Part shown: one piece after another, positions 43,981-51,993 of the stretch
Numbering within the stretch: the stretch's first letter is position 1
How the letters are laid out: each line of letters starts with the position of its first letter
DNA from: Planomicrobium sp. YIM 101495
GTDB taxonomy: Bacteria; Bacillota; Bacilli; Bacillales_A; Planococcaceae
Reading direction: 5' to 3'
Length of the DNA stretch: 64,000 nucleotides
Assembly (NCBI RefSeq): GCF_009707665.1
Contig: NZ_WLZW01000001.1
Coordinates: 1,364,001 to 1,428,000, forward strand
Made by a program: the position numbers and the translations under genes
Notes under the pieces: model-generated
The model's input: the letters and a program-made list of their open reading frames with translations, nothing else
Told to the model about the DNA's origin: nothing
Databases searched by the model: none

Positions 43981-45426
43981 GTGATTTTTAATAGCTTTGA
44001 ATTTATCTTTTTGTTCCTGCCGATTGTGTGGGTTCTTTATTATTTGCTCGGGCGCCTGCATATTCCATTTGCGAAGGCTTGGTTACTCGCGGCTTCCTTG
44101 TTCTTCTATGCATTTTGGAATCCGGCGTACTTGCCGCTGATCCTCATTTCCATGGTCGTCAACTATGCGCTCGGGCATTTCCTCGGGCGCGGCGTGGGTG
44201 GCGATGTGCTGCGACGCTTCATTGTTACCGTTGGGATCATGTTCAACGTCGGGCTCCTTGGCTACTATAAATATTATGATTTCTTCATCGAGAATGTGAA
44301 TGCGATTTTCGGGATGGATCTGGTTGTCGTGGGGATTTTGCTGCCGCTCGCGATTTCGTTTTACACGTTCCAGCAAATTGCGTATCTTGTCGATTCGTTC
44401 CGGCTTGAGACGAAGGAATACAATTTCCTGAACTACGGCTTGTTCGTGTCGTTTTTCCCACAGTTGATCGCAGGGCCGATCGTCCATCACGGGGAGATGA
44501 TGCCGCAGTTCAGCGAGAAGAAAAATTACCGGCTGAATTACGCGAACTTGTCGCGCGGCTTGTTGATCTTTTCCATCGGGATTTTCAAGAAAGTGGCCAT
44601 CGCGGATCAGTTCGCGGTGTGGGCCAATCAAGGGTATGGACAGATCGAGTCGCTGACGTTCGTCGATTCGTGGTTCACGACGCTCGCGTATACGCTGCAG
44701 CTGTACTACGACTTCAGCGGGTATTCGGACATGGCGATTGGGCTTGCGCTGCTGTTCAACATCCGTCTGCCGATCAACTTCTACTCACCTTATAAGGCGC
44801 GGGATATCCAGGACTTCTGGCGGCGCTGGCATAAGACGCTGTCGATGTTCTTGACGACGTATATTTACATTCCGCTCGGCGGCAACCGGAAAGGGCCTGT
44901 CCGTACATATATCAACATTTTCATCATTTTCCTGATCAGCGGGATTTGGCACGGAGCCGGCTGGACGTTCCTCGTCTGGGGAGTCATGCACGGAGTGGCG
45001 AGCATCATCTGCCGCTACTGGAAGCTTGCCGGCTTCAAGATGTCCGACGGCTGGGCTTGGTTCACGACATTCCTGTTCGTCCATCTTGCTTGGGTCTTCT
45101 TCCGGGCGCCGACGATCGGTGAGGCATTCACGGTACTGAAGGCGATGTTCGGCTTGAACGGCATGTACATTCCGAGTGGTGCCATCAAGATCTTCCCGAA
45201 CATCAACGAAGAGTGGCTCGTGACGCTCGTGTTCTCCACGCAGACCATCTACATCTACTTCGGCTTGCTCATCGGGCTGTTGCTCGCGTGGTACGCGAAG
45301 AACTCGATCGAGATCATGACCGACAACAAACGTACCGCTGCACTCGCCGTGTTCGCGGCGCTCCTGCTGTTCTACAGCGTCATGCAGCTGCAGCAAGTGA
45401 GTGAATTCCTGTACTTCAACTTTTAG
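43981..45426 (+). CDS. MBOAT family O-acyltransferase (AlgI/DltB-like)
   Basis: A 481-residue membrane protein from GTG 43981, seven bases after GAAGGTG; the opening VIFNSFEFIFLFLPIVWVLY is the usual start of AlgI-type proteins. About 10-11 membrane segments. Family motifs: GPIVHHGEMMPQF (near 164-176), YYDFSGYSDMAIGLALLF (near 243-260), FWRRWHKTLSMFLTTYIYIPLGGNR (near 280-304) and the catalytic His in LISGIWHGAGWTFLVWG (near 319-335). It moves acetyl groups across the membrane for O-acetylation of an extracellular polysaccharide. The next gene (15 bp on) gives the matching SGNH-like partner. Either the cluster polysaccharide or a wall polymer may be the target. Confidence 0.92.
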   Translation: MIFNSFEFIFLFLPIVWVLYYLLGRLHIPFAKAWLLAASLFFYAFWNPAYLPLILISMVVNYALGHFLGRGVGGDVLRRFIVTVGIMFNVGLLGYYKYYDFFIENVNAIFGMDLVVVGILLPLAISFYTFQQIAYLVDSFRLETKEYNFLNYGLFVSFFPQLIAGPIVHHGEMMPQFSEKKNYRLNYANLSRGLLIFSIGIFKKVAIADQFAVWANQGYGQIESLTFVDSWFTTLAYTLQLYYDFSGYSDMAIGLALLFNIRLPINFYSPYKARDIQDFWRRWHKTLSMFLTTYIYIPLGGNRKGPVRTYINIFIIFLISGIWHGAGWTFLVWGVMHGVASIICRYWKLAGFKMSDGWAWFTTFLFVHLAWVFFRAPTIGEAFTVLKAMFGLNGMYIPSGAIKIFPNINEEWLVTLVFSTQTIYIYFGLLIGLLLAWYAKNSIEIMTDNKRTAALAVFAALLLFYSVMQLQQVSEFLYFNF

Positions 45427-45441
45427 GAGGGACCGTAGCTT

Positions 45442-46491
45442 ATGAACGATAAACATTTCACCTGGCTTGCCTTAAGTGTCTTTGCCGTCCTGACCGCTGC
45501 GGTCGTCTCCTTCAACTATTGGATCGATCCGCTCTGGCATTACAGCCAGTCGCATGCATTCAACGACGTGCAAGTCGTTGCCGATGAACGCGAGCAGAAA
45601 ACCGCCAATCAGCGCTTCCAGCCGAAAGATGCCGATACGCTCTTGATCGGTTCGAGCCGGAGCACATACATCAATTCGACCGCCTTCAGCAACTGGGACG
45701 TCTACAACTATTCCGTCGCCAACTTGTCGATGCGTGAATATCATACGATGCTGATGTATGCGTTCGAGCACAATCCGGATTACCGGCGCGTCATCCTTGG
45801 ATTGGATTTCTTCAAGATCAATACGGCAGAAGCTTCGGCGCCAAAAAACATCTTGAGTTACGACACGAAAGTGCAGCAATCATTTTACCGCACGAAAAAC
45901 TTACTGTCGCTCGACGTGCTGGACTATTCCCTCCAGAATTTCCGGCTATCCGCCACCGACTCGATTCAAGGTGACCGGCTGTATAACCGTGAGGGCGATG
46001 CAACTGCCGAACGGCTGAAAGGACGCGACGCGGCGTACGAGCTCGCGATGAAGATCCACCGTTTCGAGAAGATCTTCTACGCGGAAGGCTTCGAATATTT
46101 CCCGCAATATAAAGAAATCATGGCGAAAGTGCGTGACACCGAGCCGCAAGCAGAGAAAATCGTTTATACGACGCCGATTTCGACCGAGCTGTTCACGTCG
46201 CTTGTCGGAAACGACCTGCTCGATGAGTACGAAGTGTGGATCCGCGACATGGTCGACGTCTACGGCGGCGTCTGGAACTTCATGTATCCGAACGAGATCA
46301 CCAATGACCTGTCCAATTACTACGACGGCCACCACTTCTATCCATTCGTCGGCGATCTAATCGGCCAGCGCATCGAATTCGGCCAGGACGCAGCGAACGT
46401 GCCGGCTGACTTCGGGGTGCTGGTGACACCGGAGAATGTCGATGCGCATCTGGCGGAAGTGCGGGAGATGGCGGAGGAACTTAAGGAATAA
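45442..46491 (+). CDS. SGNH/GDSL-like O-acetylation partner protein
   Basis: A 349-residue protein with one N-terminal signal anchor (about residues 7-26) and an outer domain. SGNH-like features are a nucleophile block TLLIGSSRSTYI (about 65-76), a middle block YSVANLSMREYHTMLMYAF (near 90-108) and a C-terminal YYDGHHFYPFVGDLI (near 293-307) carrying the Asp-x-x-His-like pair. Proteins of this type pair with MBOAT transporters (as in AlgX/AlgJ, DltD, PatB systems) and complete acetyl transfer to the glycan. ATG 45442 follows AGGAGGGAC, 15 bp after the MBOAT gene. Its stop lies inside the first P27 palindrome. Confidence 0.82.
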   Translation: MNDKHFTWLALSVFAVLTAAVVSFNYWIDPLWHYSQSHAFNDVQVVADEREQKTANQRFQPKDADTLLIGSSRSTYINSTAFSNWDVYNYSVANLSMREYHTMLMYAFEHNPDYRRVILGLDFFKINTAEASAPKNILSYDTKVQQSFYRTKNLLSLDVLDYSLQNFRLSATDSIQGDRLYNREGDATAERLKGRDAAYELAMKIHRFEKIFYAEGFEYFPQYKEIMAKVRDTEPQAEKIVYTTPISTELFTSLVGNDLLDEYEVWIRDMVDVYGGVWNFMYPNEITNDLSNYYDGHHFYPFVGDLIGQRIEFGQDAANVPADFGVLVTPENVDAHLAEVREMAEELKE

Positions 46492-46675
46492 GAGTACATT
46501 CTACCGTTATTTTGAGATGGGACGGCTAGAACGTGGAAATAGCGAGAGTTTTTACCGCTATTCAATTGAAATTCACCTGTATCCCCTCGTATCGGCCAAA
46601 TAGGCATACTTTCTACCGTTATTCTTGTGGAATCGCCTTCCATTTTTAAAATAGCGGGAATTTCTCCCGTTATTC
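46486..46675. repeat. Second cluster of four P27-family palindromes
   Basis: Units at 46486-46512, 46536-46562, 46597-46623 and 46648-46674; spacing of aligned right ends 51, 61 and 51 bp, the same order as at 2874-3064. The best unit reads AATAGCGGGAATTTCTCCCG then TTATT. The first unit overlaps the stop codon of the SGNH-like gene. Confidence 0.8.
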
Positions 46676-46685
46676 ATTTGAACAC

Positions 46686-46743
46686 AAAAAAGGGCTGTCT
46701 CTGAAAGTCATGTACGATGACTTTTCAGGACAGCCTTTTTTTG
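46686..46743. terminator. Bidirectional terminator hairpin
   Basis: AAAAAAGGGCTGTC ... AAAGTCAT / ATGACTTT ... GACAGCCTTTTTTT. A- and T-runs on both sides allow it to act on either strand. A close relative is at 51641-51702. Confidence 0.8.
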
Positions 46744-46802
46744 TAATAAGTATAATCGCGGTGGAACAACCACTTGTTCCCTCCACCACTTTAAATGAGT
46801 AC

Positions 46803-46935
46803 TGCTGGCCGGAATAGAAGGGGCGACTCCTGCGGAATCAGCGTAGCGCTGAGATCCACTTGGGCGAGGCGACGAGCACAAGTTAGCTCAGCGCTGCGCC
46901 CGCGGAAAGCGCCCCTGGAATGCAGGCCAGTCTCT
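46803..46935. repeat. About 130-bp palindromic intergenic repeat (family R3)
   Basis: CTGGCCGGAATAGAAGGGGC ... GCGCCCCTGGAATGCAGGCC, with inner CAGCG/CGCTG and CTGCGG/CCGCGG parts. It can fold into one long branched hairpin. Similar sequences are common between genes in Bacillaceae. Confidence 0.65.
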
Positions 46936-46951
46936 CCTCTGCTTTTCGTCA

Positions 46952-47201
46952 TTGTCCAGACTCCAGCTGCCACCCCCTCGAGACGCTTCGCCTTTACGCC
47001 TGATGGCTGAGAAGCGCCATCATTCGCAAAGGCTCCAGCGCTTGTCGGGGCTAAACGGCAGCTTCCGCTTTTCTTCTTTGTCCAGACTCCAGCTGCCACC
47101 CCCTCGAGTCGCTTCGCCTTTGCTCCCGATGGCTGAGAAGCGCCATCATTCGCAAAGGCTCCAGCGCTTGTCGGGGCTAAGCGGCAGCCTCCGCTTTTCT
47201 T
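46952..47201. repeat. Two tandem copies of a 126-bp repeat (family R4)
   Basis: Copies begin TTGTCCAGACTCCAGCTGCC at about 46952 and 47078 and end ...GGGGCTAA-CGGCAGC-TCCGCTTTT. Each has GCTGCC/GGCAGC arms. The second copy ends exactly at the cpsB stop codon, so the repeat may also have replaced the natural cpsB terminator. Confidence 0.7.
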
Positions 47202-47968
47202 TACGCAAAAACATTCCACCATTTCGGCTTCGGGATTTCTTGCGGCTCCAACACTAGGATATCTTTATCGAGCACAATGCGGTCGTTGTTCTCCAGGAAA
47301 ATATCGACCATCTGGTGCATGTTCTTCTTCTCCATCAAATCGAGTCCTTTGTTGAACAGGAACGGCCGCTTGTCGACACTATGGACGTCGGATGCGTACA
47401 AATGCACATAGTTCGCTTCGATCAGCGTAAGTGCCGTGCGTTGGATCGCTTTGCCGAAGTGACCCGCGACCGATCCGGCTGTCACTTGTGACACGGCACC
47501 ATGCAGCAGAAGCTTGCGCAGCCGCTCCGGCTTTTCGATGATGGCTTGGTTGCGCTCGGGATGTGCGATGATTGGAACGTAATTCGCCATGATCAATTGC
47601 TGGATGATCGGCACCGTATACGCTGGAATGCCAGTGGATGGCAGTTCGAGCAAGACGTATTTCGATCCGGCGAGCGTCAATGCTTCACCGCTCTCCAGCC
47701 GCTCCGGCAGTTTTTCGGACAGCCTGCATTCCATTCCGCTGTGCAGAGTGACCGGAATGGATCGACGCTGGATCTCTTGTTGCACCACACCAAGACGCTC
47801 TTGAATAAGGGCGACATCCGTGAGGAAATTCGGATGATGGCCATGAGGTGTCGCAATGATGTCTGTGATCTGCTCTTTGGCAGCCAGTTCCAGTAGTTGG
47901 ATCGTGTCGTCCATTCCGGCGGCACCGTCGTCGATGGCGGGCAGGATATGTGTGTGGATGTCGATCAT
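47201..47968 (-). CDS. cpsB: CpsB/CapC/YwqE-type tyrosine-protein phosphatase (PHP fold)
   Basis: A 255-residue metal-dependent phosphatase that dephosphorylates CpsD-type kinases. The PHP motifs are intact: MIDIHTHILPAIDDGA (residues 1-16), ATPHGHHP (about 40-47), LHSGMECRLS (about 75-84), IAHPERN (about 138-144) and the final YASDVHS (about 191-197). ATG 47968 follows AAAGGGG. In most Bacilli cpsB adjoins cpsC and cpsD; here it is about 5.8 kb away, separated by the GT39-like gene, the acetylation pair and repeat blocks. Confidence 0.93.
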   Translation of the reverse strand: MIDIHTHILPAIDDGAAGMDDTIQLLELAAKEQITDIIATPHGHHPNFLTDVALIQERLGVVQQEIQRRSIPVTLHSGMECRLSEKLPERLESGEALTLAGSKYVLLELPSTGIPAYTVPIIQQLIMANYVPIIAHPERNQAIIEKPERLRKLLLHGAVSQVTAGSVAGHFGKAIQRTALTLIEANYVHLYASDVHSVDKRPFLFNKGLDLMEKKNMHQMVDIFLENNDRIVLDKDILVLEPQEIPKPKWWNVFA

Positions 47969-48042
47969 ACGGTCGTTACCCCTTTGCTGCTTGAATTCTT
48001 TGTTGGTTTTGGGAGAGAAGTAAGTTTAGTTAGCGTGGACCA

Positions 48043-48170
48043 GATACTGCGCAAAACAGCTCCGCGTCTAGTGGGCTTGCGCCGAACTAGATCGTTCTCG
48101 CTTCCCGAGCCCGATCGGATTTCGACACTTCGCTTATTCCACTAGAGTCTCCGCTGTTTTGCTCCGTATC
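48043..48170. repeat. 128-bp inverted-repeat element (family R5)
   Basis: GATACTGCGCAAAACAGC ... CTAGTGG ... CCACTAG ... GCTGTTTTGCTCCGTATC. Outer arms of about 18 bp and inner arms of 7 bp match. It lies in the gap between cpsB and the next SLH gene. The rest of that gap shows nothing apart from a terminator at 48306. Confidence 0.65.
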
Positions 48171-48305
48171 TATTTTCCAATGAGAGAGTTGAAGCCAACA
48201 CTCTTCACTTTTTTGTGGAGAAGAGTGGAAGGAATTACAACCAACCACTTTTCATCCCACGCCAAAAGTGACTATTTTCCAAATTTACAATCATCTAACG
48301 GTATA

Positions 48306-48333
48306 AAGAAAGACACTCTGCTAGAGAGTGCCT
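48306..48333 (-). terminator. Intrinsic terminator of the C-terminal-SLH gene
   Basis: Minus-strand GGCACTCT, loop CTAGC, AGAGTGTC, then TTTCTTT, 28 bp after the stop. Confidence 0.75.
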
Positions 48334-48360
48334 TTGACATGTGAAATTTAAGGCCTCGAA

Positions 48361-50160
48361 TTAGTTAATAAATTCGATTGATTCAAGGAAATTATACAGG
48401 ATTCGGGACATTTCCGCACGTGTCGCGTTGTTTTGCGGGCGGAACGTGTTGTCTTTGAATCCAGATAGGTAGCCTGCTTTGTAGACAGTGTCTACGTACG
48501 GACGCGCTTGTTTGGAGATGTAGCGGTAGTCAGCGAATTGTGAAACGTTCTTGCTGCCGTCCATGTCTACGTCTTCCCCGATGAAGTCCATCGCACGGCT
48601 GATCATGATTGCCGCTTCGTTACGTGTGATCGCGTCGTATGGACCGAATTTGCCGTCGCCATAACCCGAGATGATGCCCGCTTCGAATGCTGCGTAGATT
48701 TCGCCGTCACGGTTGACTGCCTGGTCAAGGGAAACGTCGGTGAATGCTGCTGCAGTTTCGCCGTGGAAATCAGCTGGACGCAGACCGAGTCCACGTGACA
48801 GGATCGCCGCGAATTCACCGCGCGTGATTGTTGTCGATGGCGAGAAGCTGTCTTCTGTCTTACCGGAAACGATCATGCGTGATGCCAATTTGTCGATGTA
48901 TTCTTTGCCCCAATACTTGCCAGCGTCGATTTTGTTGACGTCAGCGAACGTTTTGGAGTAGCTGATCAATGTGTGTGCTTCGAGTTCAGAGAAGTTCATC
49001 TTCACTGTGTCGTTATCCACTACATATGTCGGAACAGCTTTCGTTGTGCCGTCCGGGAATACGTGAAGGCCAACCGTTGTCGCTGCATCAAGTGCTTTTG
49101 GTGTTTGGATCGTGCGTTCGATCGGGTAACCGAAGTTCGCGAATGGAACCATTTTGCTCTCGGTGCCGACTTCTACACCGTACGTAGCTGCGATATCAAG
49201 TGCGCCTGATACTTGGTTCTTGATGCGCGCAATCGAGAACGTCATTTGCAATTCCGGAGACGTTACTTCCAGCTCTTCCGCGATGCTTTCGCCGTCAACT
49301 GTGAAGAGCGGCACTGTGATCGTTCCGACTGTTGATTGGACCGTGATCACTGCATCTTCATTTTTTTCTGCCAGTGCATTGAAGATGACAAATGGAACTG
49401 TCACTTCTGCAGGTTCTGAAGTTGTCGTGATCAAGAGTTCATTGATAGAAGAAGCTCCTTGGATCGCTTTCAGAACAGCCGGTGCCGATTTCTCTACTTG
49501 GTCTTCCGTTACCGTCAAGACGCCATTTTGTACGCCAGGTGCAGTTCCGCCACCTCCGCCAAGTGCTGCGTCGATGTCAGCTTGGATCGCATCGATCAGT
49601 TCTGCTGCATCTTGTGTAGAAGGCATGACAACGATTGCTTTCACCGATTCAGGTGCATTTTCACGGAAGCTCGCGAGCGCTTTTTGGATCAGTGGTGCCA
49701 AATCGTTCGGATTGACATTTTTGACTTCATCATAGAGGTCTGCACGCAATGCATTAGCGAAATCGACCATGTCAGCCAGTTCGCCTTCTTTTGCCAAGTA
49801 TGGCTGCGCGTTCTCCAGGAATTCATTCGCACGTGCGATCGCTTCCGCTTTCACGCCTGCTTCAGTCGTCGCGTCCGTCGGCTGGAGCAATGCACCAAGG
49901 TCTTTTACGAGTGCTGCTTTGTGTTCGTACTCTTCATCGATGAACAGGGATAGTTCGCCAGCAATGTTCTTTTGGACGATGGCTAACATTGTACGTTGTT
50001 CGTCTGTCAGCGCCATGTACTGCTTCGCTAACTGCTCAGCCGCCTGCTCGACTTCAGGAAGTGTCGTCTCTGTCTCAGCAAATGCCGGAGCTGCAACAAG
50101 TACCGAAGAAACCGCCATTGTGCCGGCTAGGAATAATTTCGTGTTTTTGTTTTTACTCAT
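48361..50160 (-). CDS. Surface protein with C-terminal SLH x3
   Basis: A 599-residue secreted protein. The start is ATG 50160, which follows AGAGGTGAC; a longer frame from 50256 runs through the promoter. The signal peptide ends at AAPAFAETE (about residue 27). The N-terminal 200 residues are helix-rich, with no recognised family. Residues about 200-400 look like beta-rich repeats with a Gly-rich joint (ALGGGGGTAPGVQNG near 202). Three SLH domains close the protein (about 425-470, 485-535 and 545-599: FADVNKIDAGKYWGKEYIDK, FTDVSLDQAVNRDGEIYAAF, YISKQARPYVDTVYKAGYLS). It should be held on the wall polymer. Function unknown. It is divergent from the Gly-Ser-repeat gene; the two share a 166-bp control region. 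Confidence 0.8.
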   Translation of the reverse strand: MSKNKNTKLFLAGTMAVSSVLVAAPAFAETETTLPEVEQAAEQLAKQYMALTDEQRTMLAIVQKNIAGELSLFIDEEYEHKAALVKDLGALLQPTDATTEAGVKAEAIARANEFLENAQPYLAKEGELADMVDFANALRADLYDEVKNVNPNDLAPLIQKALASFRENAPESVKAIVVMPSTQDAAELIDAIQADIDAALGGGGGTAPGVQNGVLTVTEDQVEKSAPAVLKAIQGASSINELLITTTSEPAEVTVPFVIFNALAEKNEDAVITVQSTVGTITVPLFTVDGESIAEELEVTSPELQMTFSIARIKNQVSGALDIAATYGVEVGTESKMVPFANFGYPIERTIQTPKALDAATTVGLHVFPDGTTKAVPTYVVDNDTVKMNFSELEAHTLISYSKTFADVNKIDAGKYWGKEYIDKLASRMIVSGKTEDSFSPSTTITRGEFAAILSRGLGLRPADFHGETAAAFTDVSLDQAVNRDGEIYAAFEAGIISGYGDGKFGPYDAITRNEAAIMISRAMDFIGEDVDMDGSKNVSQFADYRYISKQARPYVDTVYKAGYLSGFKDNTFRPQNNATRAEMSRILYNFLESIEFIN

Positions 50161-50201
50161 CCTTGTGTCACCTCTTCTAATAAATTTATGGTATTCTCTA
50201 T

Positions 50202-50230
50202 ATTGTAGCGTATGGAGTCGAATACAACAA
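50202..50230 (-). promoter_or_regulatory. Promoter of the C-terminal-SLH gene
   Basis: Minus-strand TTGTTG (50230-50225), 17-bp spacer, TACAAT (50207-50202), about 42 bp before the start codon. Confidence 0.6.
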
Positions 50231-50248
50231 CCGCAATCAGTGTAAATA

Positions 50249-50278
50249 TTAGACAAATTCGACTTTTTCCATTATACT
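50249..50278 (+). promoter_or_regulatory. Possible promoter of the Gly-Ser-repeat gene
   Basis: TTAGAC (50249-50254), 18-bp spacer, TATACT (50273-50278), 48 bp before GTG 50327. Confidence 0.4.
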
Positions 50279-50326
50279 GCCAAGAATATGATTGTTCAAA
50301 ATCATCATACACGAGGAGGTCCGAAC

Positions 50327-51322
50327 GTGAAAAAACATTGGAAGAAAATTATTCTAATCCTTGGTGTACTACTGCTTGCAGTCGTTGGATACTTGGTTTA
50401 TCTATTCGAGTTCAAGGAGTACGACGTAGCGGACGAAGAAGTTGACGAGATCACGAAAGAACGATATGAAATCGAATTGCCGGATGGCTCGAAGATCATT
50501 CTCGATGAAGACGGCAATCTGGTGGAAGATGGAAGTGTCATCAATGGCTCCGGCTCAGGCGGGGACGATGCGAATACAGATGCTGACGCGGCCGGTTCGG
50601 AAGATGGAGATGCCTCTACTGACGGGAACGCAGGAAGCGGCGTGGCTGGGTCCACGAACAGTTCCGGCGGTTCATCCGGTACTAGCGGCGGAAGCGATTC
50701 CGACAATGGCAGCGGCACGAACAACTCCAGTACGACCGGGAATACGAATAGTGGTTCTGGATCAGCGTCAGGATCTGGGTCCGGATCAGGTAGTTCAGGT
50801 TCTGGCGGGTCCGCCAGTTCTGGATCATCAGGTGGGTCTGGGTCTGGGTCTGGGTCTGGGTCTGGGTCTGGGTCTGGGTCTGGGTCTGGGTCTGGGTCTG
50901 GGTCTGGCTCAGGTGGATCGGGCTCCGGCTCATCTGGCGGTTCGGGTGGTTCCGGGTCTAGCGAAGGCACAGTGACCGTCGCACAGATCAAACAGAAATA
51001 TCAGCCGGCGATGAACGAGTTGGAAGCGCAGGCGAACGCGCGCATCAACGGATTGGTCGGCCGCGCGAAAAACGAGTACAGCACGAAAAAAGCGAACGGC
51101 GAATCGATCAGCTACTCTTACTTCTACAGTAAGTACACTTCTGCAGCAGCAGAAGCCGAGTCCCGCACAGATGCGGTCTTCTACGGCGTCTTGAATGCCA
51201 TGAAGAGTGAACTGAAAGCGAACGGCTTAGCGGAATCGCACGCAGATTCTTTCATCGCTGATTACGAAGCACGAAAAGATGCACGCAAGAGCGAATTGAT
51301 CAGCAAGGCGACAGGATTTTAA
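50327..51322 (+). CDS. Membrane-anchored protein with long Gly-Ser repeat and helical C-terminal domain
   Basis: A 331-residue protein from GTG 50327, seven bases after GAGGAGG. One membrane anchor (about residues 7-27, IILILGVLLLAVVGYLVYLF) is followed by an acidic segment with DGSKIILDEDGNLVEDGSV (about 55-75). Then comes a linker of about 150 residues almost only of Gly, Ser, Asn and Thr, including a perfect (GS)n run. The C-terminal about 105 residues form a charged helical domain (VAQIKQKYQPAMNELEAQAN ... SELISKATGF) with no recognised family. The topology puts the C-terminal domain outside, at a distance set by the flexible linker, perhaps reaching through the wall. No function can be assigned. 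The repeat is high-GC and built of GGGTCT units at DNA level. Terminator directly after the stop. Confidence 0.75.
   Translation: MKKHWKKIILILGVLLLAVVGYLVYLFEFKEYDVADEEVDEITKERYEIELPDGSKIILDEDGNLVEDGSVINGSGSGGDDANTDADAAGSEDGDASTDGNAGSGVAGSTNSSGGSSGTSGGSDSDNGSGTNNSSTTGNTNSGSGSASGSGSGSGSSGSGGSASSGSSGGSGSGSGSGSGSGSGSGSGSGSGSGSGGSGSGSSGGSGGSGSSEGTVTVAQIKQKYQPAMNELEAQANARINGLVGRAKNEYSTKKANGESISYSYFYSKYTSAAAEAESRTDAVFYGVLNAMKSELKANGLAESHADSFIADYEARKDARKSELISKATGF
50834..50905 (+). repeat. Hexanucleotide microsatellite, 12 perfect GGGTCT units
   Basis: Twelve identical GGGTCT units encode alternating Gly-Ser inside the linker of the 50327 gene. Flanking Gly-Ser codons are varied, so this tract is a recent expansion. 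Unit loss or gain keeps the reading frame. Confidence 0.95.
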
Positions 51323-51358
51323 AAAAGTGCCAGGCACTCGGGTGTCTGGCACTTTTTT
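51321..51358 (+). terminator. Intrinsic terminator of the Gly-Ser-repeat gene
   Basis: AAAAAAGTGCCAGGCAC, loop, GTGTCTGGCACTTTTTT with one mismatch. It shares the GTGCCAG-CAC core with the hairpin at 57497. Confidence 0.85.
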
Positions 51359-51363
51359 GAGGG

Positions 51364-51620
51364 TTAACCGGGGATTTGGGGCATTTAACCAGGGATTGTT
51401 CCAAATCAAATGCCCTTCACAAAAATTTAGCACGGCGATTGGGTTCTAAGATTGAAACGCGCGGTACGCGCATTGCGTCCTGCACTTTTTTCATAATGTT
51501 TTTTAACTGTTGTTCGTTGGTATTTAACTTGGATTCGCTGGCGGTTAACTGTTGTTCGTCGGCGTTTAACTTGGATTCGCTGGCGGTTAACTGTTGTTCT
51601 CCGGCAGTTAACTTGGATGC
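51364..51620. repeat. 21-bp-phased array with TTAAC core
   Basis: TTAAC starts at 51503, 51524, 51545, 51566, 51587 and 51608: six units exactly 21 bp apart. Odd units continue TGTTGTTCG, even units TTGGATTCG, giving a 42-bp higher-order repeat. A shorter pair (TTAACC at 51364 and 51385) is also 21 bp apart. It lies between two convergent genes. Confidence 0.85.
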
Positions 51621-51640
51621 GCCTCAAATTCGGTTCATTT

Positions 51641-51702
51641 CGCAAAAAAAGGGTTGTCCCCGATAGTCATTTTCCATGACTTTTGAGGACACCCCTTTTC
51701 GT
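51641..51702. terminator. Bidirectional terminator hairpin after the 61-residue gene
   Basis: AAAAAAAGGGTTGTCC ... AGTCAT / ATGACT ... GGACACCCCTTTT. Same design as 46686-46743. It serves the minus-strand small gene. Confidence 0.7.
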
Positions 51703-51704
51703 TT

Positions 51705-51890
51705 TCATTGATATTTGACCTGCTTCAAGCCGAACTGATTGCGGAAATGCAAAAATACTTGGCGCGGGATTCCGAGCCGCTGGGCGCTGCAGGATGGACC
51801 GAGTTGTTGTGTGATGTACAAGTCGGTCAGGATCTCTCTCATGCCTTTTTGATGTTCCGATTCCAACCGTTCCTGGATTTCTTGGTACAT
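51705..51890 (-). CDS. Small 61-residue protein, possible DNA-binding fold
   Basis: ATG 51890 follows a strong AGGGGAGG site by seven bases and the frame ends at a terminator, so a real gene is likely. The product MYQEIQERLESEHQKGMREI ... continues LTDLYITQQLGPSCSAQRLG and IPRQVFLHFRNQFGLKQ. The last half, with helix-turn-helix-like spacing (SAQRLGIPRQVFLHFRNQFG), suggests a tiny DNA-binding or regulatory protein, though no family is recognised. It lies 103 bp after the GGDEF gene on the same strand. Confidence 0.55.
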   Translation of the reverse strand: MYQEIQERLESEHQKGMREILTDLYITQQLGPSCSAQRLGIPRQVFLHFRNQFGLKQVKYQ

Positions 51891-51993
51891 TTCTATCCTC
51901 CCCTTCTAAAGGACTAACAAACTAATGACTTAATAATCATATTATACTACACCAGAAGGGCAGAAACTAGTATTTCCAAAAATATTCAAGTTC

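Noticed and set aside
50161-50256. Longer N-terminus for the C-terminal-SLH protein
   Set aside because: It would translate through the promoter and the AGAGGTGAC site; ATG 50160 gives a clean signal peptide.
50398-50991. Asp-Pro-repeat protein on the minus strand
   Set aside because: Reverse reading of the Gly-Ser repeat. The plus-strand gene has anchor, ribosome binding site and terminator.
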